Source: Microglena sp. YARC (lineage: Eukaryota > Chlorophyta > Chlorophyceae > Chlamydomonadales > Chlamydomonadaceae). Taken from it: a stretch of DNA of 64,000 bases. The translations under genes and the position numbers were made by a program. The stretch lies in assembly GCA_022414725.1 (NCBI GenBank), contig CM039462.1:15880268-15944267 (forward strand), given 5' to 3'. Shown in pieces: positions 23,485 to 34,145 of the stretch (position 1 is the first letter of the stretch; each line of letters starts with the position of its first letter). Under the pieces are notes generated by a model that worked only from the letters and a program-made list of their open reading frames with translations, was not told the origin of the DNA and ran no database searches.

Positions 23485-25637
23485 ATAATGCATATTCCGG
23501 AGTGGAACAGATTGACCAGCGGTCGGCGAGATATTCAGCAGCTACGTAGTACTGATGTATGTGCATTCCACCCCCGTCGTCATGCGCCTGCGTCCGACGG
23601 AAACGAAACCGCATTAGCCATTATACTGACGGAAAAATGAGACAATCTAGTAAATAAAGCAGCAACAGCTGGCTGGCGAGGAACTAGAAAATCTGGAAAA
23701 GCAGAAAAAGCTGGTAGCGCAAGGAAATAATATGCCTCTATTTGTGCACGGTGGTAAGACAGGATAAGGAGATGAGAAACCAACAAGCGACAGTTTTACA
23801 CGTGCACGCTGCATGGTGTAGCACTGCTTGATTGATGTGCCACGTTCGGTGTAAGACTTATCCTTGCCTGTCACCCAGATCAGACGAAATCACTTTGTGC
23901 GCGAGTTCATTATTTGCCTTCATTATTTTTTAGAGATTGGAATATATAGGGCCTGTTTCCACATGAGTTATGAGCGCAGTTATTAGTCATAACTTGCATA
24001 ACAGTCGGAAACACTCGAATGCCAGCGCAGTTTAGGGTAAATCTTCTGGCTAAACCCTTAACTGCGAGCGTTCTTATGGAACGGAGGTGGGGGGGCTCCG
24101 TTATGATAACTACGCTGGGGTCAGAAAATTTGACCATCGAATCCAGGAGCATCTGTTGACGAAACGCGCGTATAGTGATTATTGAATTCGGACGCTGATG
24201 CTGCATGTTCAAAGGCTTCTTCTTGGAGGCAGCCAATTCGGAGAACTGGGGGCCCCACGTGCGCTGCCTTGTTGCAAACCATCAGGTCAGGGCATGGTAG
24301 GTTCCGAGACAGTCGAAATGCTCGGTTTCAGTACTCTGAAATTTCCTGCGCCCCCCCCCCCCCCCCCCCCCCCTCTCCCCCCGCACACATATATTATATA
24401 CTAGTGACCGAGGGGGGGGCAAGAAAAAAGATTTCGTACCGCATGTTCGATATGGATAGAAAACCTCGAGCAATAGTCGATACAAAAAAAAAATCAAGTC
24501 GATACACCCACGGACGGCCGAGATAGAGGGGGGGGGGGGGGGGGGGGGGGGGGGTCCGGCCGTTTTCCTAACTTTATTTGTACTTCGTGTAACTTTCTTG
24601 CCAGTGCGAATTTTCGAGCGTTAAGAGCACCATCGAGAAGGGCTCGACGAGGCGAGTACGAATCTGCAATCGTGAGTCGGTTACACCCAGTGTGTAATTG
24701 GTGGGTGCCCAGGAAGGCACATCCAGGCTGGATGCCAGGCTGGACATCACCTACACCTTCGCGACCAGCGTCGCACGAGCAGCAGTTAGGCTGAAAAACG
24801 CACGCGCGCAACGCGTTCGTATGCGCGTTCTGAATTATGGGCCCTGACGAGGTTCCTAAAGCAGTCGAGCCTGGGGTCTCCCCCCCCCCCCTGTTCTAAA
24901 GTTGGGGGGGGCGAGAAGAATACTGACCTGCAGCGATTTTGACCGGTTTAGAGCATAGGGTACACGAGGGAACTCCAAATTTTAACCGGCAAACTGGTTG
25001 AGCGCGTGTTGGTTTAGCCCCCGCCCCCGGTCCCCTCACCTTCTCCGGCCCCCTCTCCTGGATGCCGACCGTGCCGCCCCTGCCTGGTCCGGTCCAGGGG
25101 TCTGGTCTGTTCGATCATATTTCAAACCCCCGATTCACAAGCAGAGATTCAGAAAGATTTGCGGGATGGTTGGACACAAAATTCGCTTACAGCAATTCAT
25201 CTGTTGATTTGGGAGAGAGGAAACGTAAAATAAATCAGCAAAACTCTACGAGACACGATAGCGGCACATCTTGCCTACTGCCAGTTTAATATCAGTGAGG
25301 CAACCCCACAAACCTTGAAAACAAACAGGGGCATAAAACACCATGAAAGCAAGCAAACGATAGCGTAAGGAAATTAGCGCAAGTCGAAACAACACAAGCA
25401 ACCTCCATGCAGAAATGGATCAGAGTGCCAAGGAGAAGTATGGATACATAGAGACATGATCTTGTAAGGTGGGTGAAATACCACAGGCCAAACTTTCTTG
25501 TCAAAGGGATTCTGTCTGCCGTGGTCAACAGGGGTAGTGTTGAATGCTCGTTTGGTCGGTATCTCTAGCACAAGCCCAAAGGGCGCCTACTCCCGCCTAC
25601 TCCGTTCTGAGAAGAAAAAGCTCCGCCGGCCACATCA
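23485..25637. other. Intergenic, homopolymer-rich, no gene recognised
   Basis: No protein family is recognisable on either strand. Notable are a 23-base C run (24351-24373), a 27-base G run (24528-24554) and shorter C and G runs near 24880-24910. The longest minus-strand frame (23910-24236) has no recognisable domain. Confidence 0.5.
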
Positions 25638-25882
25638 CTTGTAATTAGGGATCGGCAACTAATATAAGTGGGGGAAAACTAATATTATATAATATTAGAT
25701 AACATTAACTAATATTAGTTCAATATTAGTCAGATTTAGTTGTCCAAATCATTTTTTTGAAAAAAGCACCCTATATGTTGTGAAGTAACTAAGCCTTTAA
25801 TGGAGCCGGATTTTGTTGGGAGCCAATCTGGATACTTACAAAAATAAAACAAAGCATTTGAAATGCGGAACTGGAAAAGTCA

Positions 25883-26205
25883 ATCTGAATCAGATACCGA
25901 TCATGCACTCGTGTCCTAGTAGTATACGACAATAATGCCTGGCCCGGGAGGAAAACGGAGGGGTTTTATCCTCCCCAGAAGGTCGCGGTACACAGGCAGG
26001 GTGCGGATCTGATCAGTACTAAGTAGCCCCCATTCGTAAGACCATAGCCGAAAGCTTGGCTGTGGATTAGTGGAACCTCTGGGTAATATGTCTTCCTCCC
26101 GGGACATGCATTATTGTCAGCGTATACTACTAGGACACGAGTGCCTGATTGGCATCTGATTCAGATGCCAATCAGGCACTCGTGTCCTAGTAGTATACAC
26201 TGACA
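25883..26205. mobile_element. MITE with ~70-bp TIRs plus a third head-to-head TIR copy
   Basis: Left TIR 25883-25953 (ATCTGAATCAGATACC, then GCACTCGTGTCCTAGTAGTA and GACAATAATGCCTGG) is repeated inverted at about 26095-26166. A further direct copy of the outer 45 bp follows at once (26160-26205). The right junction therefore forms a near-perfect 91-bp palindrome (26115-26205) centred on CATCTGATTCAGATG. The outer end ATCTGATTCAGAT is itself palindromic. The arrangement suggests a second copy that inserted at, or was rearranged against, the end of the first. There is no coding capacity. It is nested in the hAT-like element. Confidence 0.75.
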
Positions 26206-26561
26206 GAACTATCGTGCGAACAGGCCCGGGGCCGAATGCTCAATCAACATTGTGGCCGAGCATTGTAAGCTTAGGCAAAAGAGGTAGTGTGCCAAAGCTG
26301 TGTCTAAATCACTATAGAAAGCTACAAGCACCAGCTTCTGGGCAGCTCCAAGGTGCACTAAATATAATTTTAGTAGTGATAGAAAGTTAATTATGCAAGT
26401 TTAGTTTTTTTTAAGTAGCTGCCCATTCTGTTTATCTATGGGACATGCCCTCCATACATCGAAGGGGAAATCTGCTGCTCAGAGTTGGCTCCACGAGATT
26501 GTAGAGTGGTGGTGGAGGGGTGATCAGGAGCTGCGTGTGTTTGGGTGTGCATTTGTACATG

Positions 26562-26930
26562 CAGTTTAGAATGGGTTCCCATTGGCTGAACACAGAAAGA
26601 ATGAGGGTGGTGGATAGAGCACACATCCCTCGCTCAATGAGACACTGTCAAATGTGTGGGTTCCAAAAACCTGAGGATGAAATGCATATATTTGAGTGCC
26701 CTTTTTATAATGATATTCGCCTCCGCTACCAGAAGCTGTTTACAGATATTTATAGGCATGTCCAGGAGGATACCGACTTAACCGTATGGAATGTGGAATT
26801 CTGCGATTCCACATTCAGAACCTTTATGAATGGAAATGGCACTAAGTCTTTTTGGAGCAACCTAGCCGACTATCTTTCTACTTGTAGAAGAGCAAGACAG
26901 GAAGCCCTGGACTGCTTAGTGGCACCGTAA
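26562..26930 (+). pseudogene. LINE ORF2 C-terminal fragment with CCHC motif
   Basis: An open frame of about 122 codons ending at TAA 26928-26930 encodes only the ORF2 C-terminus, including the CX2CX9HX3C zinc-binding motif (CQMCG...H...C). It is the same protein as 14350-14719 with a few substitutions (M to I before FECPFY, H to Q in RHVQED). It has no RT domain and no start codon of its own. It is a dead fragment that shows the correct reading frame of the family C-terminus. Confidence 0.85.
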
Positions 26931-27205
26931 TTTATCATCCCTTTTTTTCTTCTTGTGACTTCTCAGTTGTTAGCTTCTTACCTCCGCCACTGTAAGTGGT
27001 TGAGATCTGGGTCCGGCTCTAAGGGGTTTAATACCTACGCCACCAAAACGGTGGTTGGGAGTTTGGTTTGTTTGTCCTCGACACACCCCTGATGTAATGG
27101 GGTTTTTTGCTTTGTGGGTGCTTTTTCTTTTTGTTTAAAGCACAGAGTCCCATACACCCTCGCGGTGTCAAGTAGAATTTAACATGTAATGTAATGTAAT
27201 GTAAT
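26562..27205 (+). mobile_element. LINE copy 2, strongly 5'-truncated
   Basis: Starts in mid-ORF2 at CAGTTTAGAATGGGTTCC (equivalent to about 14350 of the first copy) and is almost identical to it through the stop codon and 3' UTR. It ends in CATG(TAATG)n with about four pentamers. The 5' truncation is typical of target-primed reverse transcription. Flanking DNA on both sides is GT-rich (TGCGTGTGTTTGGGTGTGC before and TGCGTTTGTGTTTGTGTG after), which may be the target duplication, but it is too repetitive to be sure. Confidence 0.88.
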
Positions 27206-27625
27206 GCGTTTGTGTTTGTGTGTGTATGTGTGTGCGTTTGTATGTTTTTTTTATGCGCGTTTGTCTATATGCGTTTGTATGTATGTGTTTGTGTGTGTTT
27301 GTATCATTGTATGTGTTTGTGTTTGTGTGCGCGCGCATGTATGTGTGTGTACGTGTTTGTGTGTGTGTTTGTCTGTGCTTAAGCAAGCTTGTGTGTGTGT
27401 GTGCGTGCGCATTTGTATGCGTGTTTCTGTGTGTATGTGTTTTGTGTGTGTTTGTATGTGTTTGTGTGTGTGTTAATCTGTATCATTGTATGTGTTTGTG
27501 TGCGTGTATGTGTGCGTTTGTATGTGTGCAAGTCTGTGTGTGTTTGTATGTATGTGTTTGTGTGCGTTTGTATGTGTTAGTGTGTGTGTAGGTTTGTATG
27601 TTTGTGTGTGTGTGTGTTCTTGGAG
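27204..27625. repeat. GT/GTTT-rich degenerate microsatellite
   Basis: About 420 bp of GTGTTTGTATGTGTGTGC-type text on the plus strand without a fixed period, starting exactly where the LINE tail ends. The open frames across it (rich in C, V and F) are low-complexity artefacts. Confidence 0.9.
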
Positions 27626-27799
27626 GGGAATTCCCAGCTGTCCTAGACCTCATGTCCTTGGAGGGGGAAGCCCCATCTGCCCTATCCATGATGATCAAGT
27701 TGGGGCCCATCCTCCGTCCTGCTGGTCCTAGCAACCGTGCAAGATTCCTTGTGCTTCTTGGTTGTCTGGTGGGGGTTCGAGGCGGAACATTGGTTATTG

Positions 27800-28056
27800 A
27801 ACCGCTTGCGAAACAACACGCAAGCCCCGAGAGTGCCTGGGCTCTCACTGAGGGCCACGTCGAACACGTCGTGGTAGGTGAACTTGTCCCGGTTTAGGTG
27901 GGCTACCAGCACCTCCGGCTTCCACAATGTGCAGTTGTGTTGCTGCATTCCACCATCGTTCAGTTGGCTCTGAAGTGTTCTACCGCGCTTAACCGCCCAG
28001 GGCTTCGGCGGTAGCATATCGCTGTCACGCACAAATAGAAACGAAACTAATATCAC
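27800..28056 (-). other. Unrecognised coding-like fragment inside the hAT-like element
   Basis: The minus-strand frame contains QQHNCTLWKPEVLVAHLNRD followed by KFTYHDVFDVAL, a stretch with normal amino-acid composition unlike the surrounding repeats. I do not recognise the family. It could be a remnant of the element's own gene, a captured host exon or chance. There are no flanking partners to help. Confidence 0.25.
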
Positions 28057-28237
28057 GCGCGTTGGCTAGGCAAGCTGCGAAGCTGCGATATGGTTGGAAG
28101 CTGCGAGTAGAATGAAAGCGCAATGGAGAAAACGCCCCCGAAGTACAGGCAGTACAAATTCGACTAATATTAAATAATATTATCTTATATTATCTAATAT
28201 TAATTATTACATAACATAGCCGTTCCCTACTTGTAAT

Positions 28238-28293
28238 CCTTCCAATCTAGGACTAGTTAAGGTAGACCTACCCTTGGAGGTGAAAATCCTGTA

Positions 28294-28324
<31 letters not shown>

Positions 28325-29121
28325 CACACCCTTCTCCCCACCCACCACACCCACCCACCATCAACCCCACCCACCCCCACCACACCCGAGCAGACTCTCA
28401 GGCTCTAGAATACAATTTGAGTCAAATAAAACCATAACAATGATGGTGATAATGATAGATAGACAGACAATAAAACCATAACGCCTTCAGTCCTTTTCAT
28501 ACAATCGGCTCGTACCCAGCCGGGGGAGACTAGTGGTGGGGGGGCTGGGGCCTGGGAGCTGTGTGTAGGAGCACAGGACAGATATGTTATATATGGGTTG
28601 GATCCAAGAACGCGAATGAGCGAGATCGTGTGCAAAAGGGTAGGCATGATTTAGCGCCTACGTGCGCCTATGATCGATGGGTGCAAGGGGATGAACTCAC
28701 GTAATCGCTGGCGGGACAGCATTCTGGCCTTCCGGCCTCCCGTGCTGCTGACACTTTTGTTTGCAGTCGAGGCAGAATCTCGATCAAAAAGCATAGGTAG
28801 ACAGTCTGTGTAAAACGGGAACATGTGATATATGGAAGCAAACGCATGAACTCACGTGTGGTCTCGCACGGAAGCTTTGTCGCCCGTTGTTAGCTAGTCG
28901 GACAATGCAGCCTCGGGTTTCGCCGATTTCAATGGCGACTGTTCCTAGCTACATTCCTGTCTTGATATATAGTTCCTTTTCGTTTCCAGGTATTCAGGTT
29001 GCGCAGGGATAAGAGAACCGACCTGACGATTGGGTTCACTTGGAATCTGAATCGGTCTATGAACTTGCTACTAATTACATTTCAGACCCACTCGTGAAGC
29101 AATCGATACAAGATAAGCATA
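28238..29121. other. Intergenic, poly-C tract, no gene recognised
   Basis: It holds a 28-base C run (28296-28323) followed by CCCACCACACCC-type simple repeats to about 28390. I see no coding sequence or known element between this and the copia LTR at 29127. Confidence 0.5.
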
Positions 29122-29126
29122 GGCGG

Positions 29127-29509
29127 TGTCAGCATGAATTGCGGTGCTCTCACGCGTTTTATGACTTGGTGACTACTTATGTACTTCCTTAGAACTATCG
29201 GCCCAGACAGTGTTTCTGTCTGTACTGTGTCAGCTTCCCGTAGACTGTGTCATCCTTCATGACACGGTGACAGCTTCCTGTTGACTGCGTCATCGATCTC
29301 TCACTGACACACTCTGTATAGCCGGTGCCTGGCTTAAGATTCCTGACTTAGGGTCTAGTCAGGTTACAGGCATCCGCCTCTCCCACCGCTGGTGTTCTTT
29401 GGCATCCGCCTGTCCTTGTAACGCTATTCTTGTCTCCGTGTATGGATTGGCGCGTCTGTCTCCGCTGCATACATCTCTCTCCACTCTTCGAAGTGCTTTC
29501 TAGCTGATA
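29127..29509 (+). repeat. 5' LTR of the 29-41 kb copia element
   Basis: 383 bp, TGTCAGCATGAATTGCGG ... TTCTAGCTGATA. It should hold the promoter and polyadenylation signals, which I cannot place precisely. It is followed by GGTTACGGGCTTATTACTTC and CTACCACTGCTTTAC, a leader and possible primer-binding region before the gag ATG. I could not match it to a specific tRNA 3' end. Confidence 0.93.
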
Positions 29510-29544
29510 GGTTACGGGCTTATTACTTCTACCACTGCTTTACA

Positions 29545-30710
29545 ATGCAACTTCCGCGTGGGCCTCCTGCCGGCTTCGAGAAACTTACCCCACAGAATGG
29601 TATTTCCTGGTCGCGCGGTATGGAGAGCGTCATTATCAGTAATGGATGCGACCGAATTCTTCCTCTAAAGATTCGTGTTCCCACTGATTGGCTAGATGAT
29701 TGCGCGCCAGCGGCCTCTGCTGCCGGAGATGAGTCTCCTTCCGCCATCATGGAAGCCACCCCCCCCTCCAATACCTCCATTTCTCCGTCTCCTTCTCCTT
29801 TTGTCCAACGTCTCCGACCTGAGGTTGAGGATATTCTGATGCGCCTATGCTGTGTTTACACACAGATTATCCAGTATGCAAGGTCGCCTCCACCCGCTGA
29901 TGCCCGCTTTACCTACGACACTGTAGACCTTGCTCTCCATAGCCATGAAGATGGCTATGCTTACGGCAAGTCTGACGACTCAGAGGAAGATTACTCTGAT
30001 GATTGTATGGAAGATCTACAGAGTGCCAGAAGTGGCGACTTCGGTGGAGTCACTCCCTCTTCTGCTACTAGGGTTTTCCACACCTCCACTGTCTCTCCGG
30101 TGTATGAGCCTCAATTGGCACCTTCTCCTGCGGTCTTCAAGCCTCCGTCTGCCGCTCTGCTTGCGCCGCTTCCACCGGACCTACCTGAGGTGGTCAAGCC
30201 GTCTTTGCTGCGGAGTTCGTCTCATGGTCCTTTGGTCCTCTACTCAACCTTGCAGAGCAGGCTCGCAACCCTGCAGAGCGGGCTCTTGGTGCTTACCATA
30301 CTCGGGCTCGCGAGGCTGCTGCCACGAGTGTCCACAGATCTGCTGCTGGCACCTCGCAAGAGCCCCCTCCACCTCCACCGGTGGATCTGCCACCTGCGCC
30401 TGGCCCTCCGCCGTCTATGAATCCTACGCTGTCCGGCATATCCTGGGAACATCTGCTTGATGGCACACCACCTGTGCGGCTGGCTGTGCGGGACTGCCGG
30501 CTTATTCGCCAAGCCCAGTATGCTGGAGATTCTCTTGATCGCACTTTGTACGGTAGGCTGGATGAGGCAGCCACTCGGGCTAATCTAGATAGAAAGGGTC
30601 GCCCTAAGCGTGTGATGGCTTACTCTGAGCTGGGTCATGAGTGTCGTGCTTTTCTAGGACCTGTGAAGGCAGGGATTAACTACCCTTCCCCTGGAGGTGT
30701 TACCTTTGGT
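29545..30710 (+). pseudogene. Copia gag, N-terminal part (split by the 30.7-kb insertion)
   Basis: Starts at ATG 29545 (MQLPRGPPAG), a start conserved in the gag remnants of the other two copies. The protein has DWLDDCAPAASAAG, an acidic SDDSEEDYSDD patch at about residues 143-152, and later a proline-rich segment before MNPTLSG. One frame runs to about 30200-30240. There the coding sense switches to the frame that continues as LNLAEQARNPAERALG, which implies one lost base. That second frame is open to 30710 and stops only because an element was inserted. Gag would form the retrotransposon particle. Beyond gene order I recognise no standard gag domain in this half. Confidence 0.75.
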
Positions 30711-31034
30711 TATCAGCTTGAAATCACTCCGGTAGAGTGGACAGTAGATTAAAGCAGCGGAACAGACGCACCAATCTATACACGGAGACAAGGATAACGT
30801 TACAGACACAGGAGACCCATAAAGGGGCACCTGTGGTGAAAGGAGGCGGTAGACAGGAACCTAACAGGGTACAGATCAGACCGGAGACGTAGGTGACAGG
30901 AAGCTGCCACTGAGTCATCTCAAGATGACTCAGTCCCACGGGAAGCTGGCTCAGGAGAGCCGATAGTTCTAAGGGAGTACATAAGTAGTCACCAAGTCAT
31001 AAAACGCGTGAGAGCACCGCTATACATGCTGATA
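30711..31034 (-). repeat. 3' LTR of the nested copia
   Basis: 324 bp, TATCAGCTTGAAATCACTCC ... ATACATGCTGATA. It is followed at 31035 by the reversed purine tract CTCCACCTATGACACAGG. Confidence 0.92.
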
Positions 31035-31430
31035 CTCCACCTATGACACAGGTGACATACAATAGTACTACTCCACCTATGGCACTGGTGACATAGAACT
31101 ATATGTAACAAATTAAAAAAAAAAAAAAAAAATCAAAGAACTCCGGAAAAAAAATCGAGAAAACTTCAAATGAAACCCGAAGGGTGTAAGGGAAGGTATG
31201 AAGCAAGGCAAAGAACCAAAAAATGCCAAGTGGATATAAGAGGACAACTAAATATCAAAGTCGGGTAACAACGGTATAGAAAACCCGATCCGGGAATAGG
31301 AACCTAATGCCAATCAATGATAACTTAAAGAAACTCTAAATGTAACCAAAGAAACCTTAAAAATGTAACCAAAAATTCCAGATTACATGTAACCAAAATT
31401 CTAGAATACATGTAACCAAAAAAAAATGGT

Positions 31431-33063
31431 TTAAGGAGAAGCAGTCATTCCAAACATGCGAATGAAAACGCCAGAACACATAGGATCAAGGGGCTTGGTG
31501 AAGGGGTCAGCACAGTTGTCCTTAGTGTTAACATAGGCAAACATCCACCTGGCCATCCTCCACCAGCTCCTGGATATATTGATGGATGACATCAATGTGC
31601 TTGTTGCGAGGGAGCAGCTGACAGTCATTGGCCCAGCTCAAGGACCCCAAGTTGTCACCCTGAATGGTGACCAGGTCACAAGGCAGCCCTAGATCAATTC
31701 TCAACTTTTTTCAACCATTGCACCTCCCTGGCAGTCTGAGACAGGGCCTGATACTCAGCCTCACTGGAGCTAACAGCAACAGTGGGTTGCCTTTTGCTCA
31801 TCCAGTTCACAAGGCAGCCTCCAGCAAGCACAGCATAGCCAGTCTGAGATCTCCTGTCAGACCCATCATCAGCAAAGGATGAGTCACTAAAGACAGTAAA
31901 AGAGAAACCAGGGCTGTGAGTGTAAGTGAGGCCCAGATGGGAATGTTCTCTCAAATACAAAAGCAAGCGCTTGGCTGCAGCCCACAGGGGGGCAGTGGGG
32001 TTGAGCAGAAAACCTGGACAGGTAGCTAACAGCAAAAGAAATATCAGGCCTTGTGCAGGTAGCCAGGTACAGCAAAGCCCCCACAAGAGAGAGGTACTGG
32101 CTATTAGAGGCCAGAGGTTCTCCAGGAGGATCAGTGACAGTGCACTTGGACATGGGAACTGAAAACTTGGGCTTGGTAGCAGCAGTGAGACCAAACTGCT
32201 CCACCAGCTCAACAATGTAGGAGTGCTGGGAGAGGTCGATCTTAACACACCTGCCGTCAGAATCAAGTGTACAAGTCATGTCCAATGAAAGGAACTGGAC
32301 AGGTACACCCATTTCCTTGACTTCCCACCCAGCTGCTTCCATAGCCTTGATCAGCAAGGCATACCTATGCAGCTCACTAAAAGCACAGATAAAGTCATCC
32401 ACATAGGTCAGGACATAGCTCCACCCACCAGTAGAATCCCTCCTGAAATACAGAGCAGGTTCAGCTTTGCACATGGTAAAACCGTGGGCAACCAAAACCT
32501 GCTTTACATCTTTGCTCCAAGCCCTGGGTGCCTGCTTCAAACCATAAAGAGATTTAATTAGCTTGCACACAAGGGGAACATTGTCAGGACCAAGTTCATG
32601 AAAGCCCTCAGGCTGGTAGCAGAACAGGTCCAGACCAGGTTCCAGCTTGGCATTCAAGAATGCAGTCTTGATGTCCAGCTGCCTCACAAACATTTTTCTA
32701 TGAGTGATGGCAGCAAGGAGCACACGAAGACCTGCTTTAGAGGAGACGGGGGCATATACATCATGGTAGTCCCAGCCCAGGACGTTGCAGAAAACCACGA
32801 ACTACAAAACGAGCTTTAAAACGCAAAGAACCATCAGCCCCATGTTTCTTGACAAATAACCATCTGCCAGATAGAATCCTCTGCCTAGGAGGCTGTGGAG
32901 TGAGGACCCAAGTGCCATGAGCATGGAGGGAGGCCATCTCATCCTTCATAGCCTGCAGCCAGAGATCTCTGTCTGGGTTGGTAGGTAACATTGCAGCTTT
33001 ATAAGAGAGTTCAGTAAGAGGTAGAAATAAAAGCCCCCACGTACAAGCAGTGTACTTGTACAT
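31431..33063 (-). pseudogene. Nested copia reverse transcriptase and RNase H, frameshifted
   Basis: Minus-strand frames 33063-32761, 32798-31887, 32266-31694 and 31628-31431 tile one RT-RNase H protein, very similar to the intact one at 38607-40427. Retained motifs are RWLFVKK, QLDIKTAFLN, YVDDFICAF (catalytic YVDD), SDSSFADD and SSSEAEYQAL (RNase H acidic residues), and the C-terminal DNCADPFTKPLDP. At least three frame changes are needed: at about 32780 (after FLQRPGL), at about 31960-32000 (around SAQP) and at about 31640-31700. Each can be explained by one or two bases, so either recent decay or sequencing error is possible. Confidence 0.88.
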
Positions 33064-33159
33064 GGGCAGCGGGGATATCAGCAGTATCAGCAGTAACCGG
33101 TAATAAAGCCCCCAGCGCAGCTATCATGCGTGGTTGAACAAGGCCGGCCTTCTTTGCCT

Positions 33160-34145
33160 CTAAATCGTCGAAGCCTGGGTACACTGGAACACCCAGCCAT
33201 ACGCAGTATCTGACCCGGACCAGTGTTCGAGGTCATCACTCACATCATCTGTGACGGCCACATCGTTGCAATGCCTGGTCCGGTATAAACCACCAGGTAT
33301 AGCAGGGGGTGAAGTGATCAACAACTCCCGCGAGCTATCCGAATAGGTGGACGGGGGGTGGCGACTAGTGGGCAGTGGACCTGTACTAGGTTCCACTATG
33401 ACCCGAGGCTGTCCTAATCCTACGACTTCACCGACGAAACGTGGCGCAGAGGAAGGCCCGGCGACCCCCTGAGATTCGAATAAATTAGAGCTTGAAGGAA
33501 CATCAGACTCCCCTGGCCCAATGCCGCCGCACGCGATACAGCACCATCATTACCTGGCCTGGGACGCATCGTCATCCCATGACCAGTAAAGCGGTCAACA
33601 ATCGGGGTTGGTAAAGGGCCCAGGACATTGTCAGTAGTATCAAGCCCTTTACCGATGATAGCGGCAGGGGTGCGAGAAAAAATACTGAGATCCATCATAG
33701 GGAAAGAGCCCATGGATACAGTTATAGCTAAAACTGTTTCATAGAAGAGCACATCACGACTCTCTACCACCTGGCGCAACTTCGGAACCCAAAACAAAAT
33801 AACCCTTACTCACCAGAGAATACCCAACCAGTCTACCAGATAACGCCCTTTTCGTCAAGCTTATTGCGCTTCTTCCCATTCACTAAGGTAACATAGCATG
33901 GGCACCCGAACACGCGCAATAACGATACATCAGGTAGAACCCAAAGAACAACTCGTATAGAGTATTGTCACCCTGATCGGGCAGCCGGTTACGTAGATAA
34001 CACACTCGCACTCTGCTGAGCAATGTATACCATCATATAATGCATGCACAGCCCAACCGATTCTAACCAGCCTCTATACCACTTAACTAAAAAAATCCTT
34101 AGCCCTATCAGAACTCAAACACTTGAAACCCAAACTCACGTAGCT
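33160..34145 (-). pseudogene. Nested copia integrase C-terminus and linker
   Basis: Minus-strand frame 33797-33420 begins FWVPKLRQVVESRDVLFYE, matching the Rve C-terminal region at 38085-38135 of the other element. Frame 33396-33160 matches the linker (DDLEHWSGSDTAYGW). From 33800 to about 34145 the sequence is collinear with 37650-38080 but lacks a long open frame; the TAT/GYSL region and the D-E part of the integrase core can be followed only in pieces. The N-terminal integrase half is absent, so the fragment cannot be catalytic. Confidence 0.7.

Larger units (their letters stand above)
25646..28229. mobile_element. hAT-like element with 8-bp target duplication CTTGTAAT
   Basis: The left end is TAGGGATCGGC and the reverse complement of the right end is TAGGGAACGGC. 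The identical 8-mer CTTGTAAT flanks both (25638-25645 and 28230-28237). An 8-bp duplication with a short TIR of the form YAGGGNNCGGC is characteristic of the hAT superfamily. Immediately inside both ends lie AT-rich runs of TAATATTA in inverted relation (25660-25735 and 28150-28205). The interior holds a MITE cluster, a truncated LINE and a GT-rich repeat. No hAT dimerisation or catalytic domain is recognisable, so it is non-autonomous or decayed. Confidence 0.75.
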
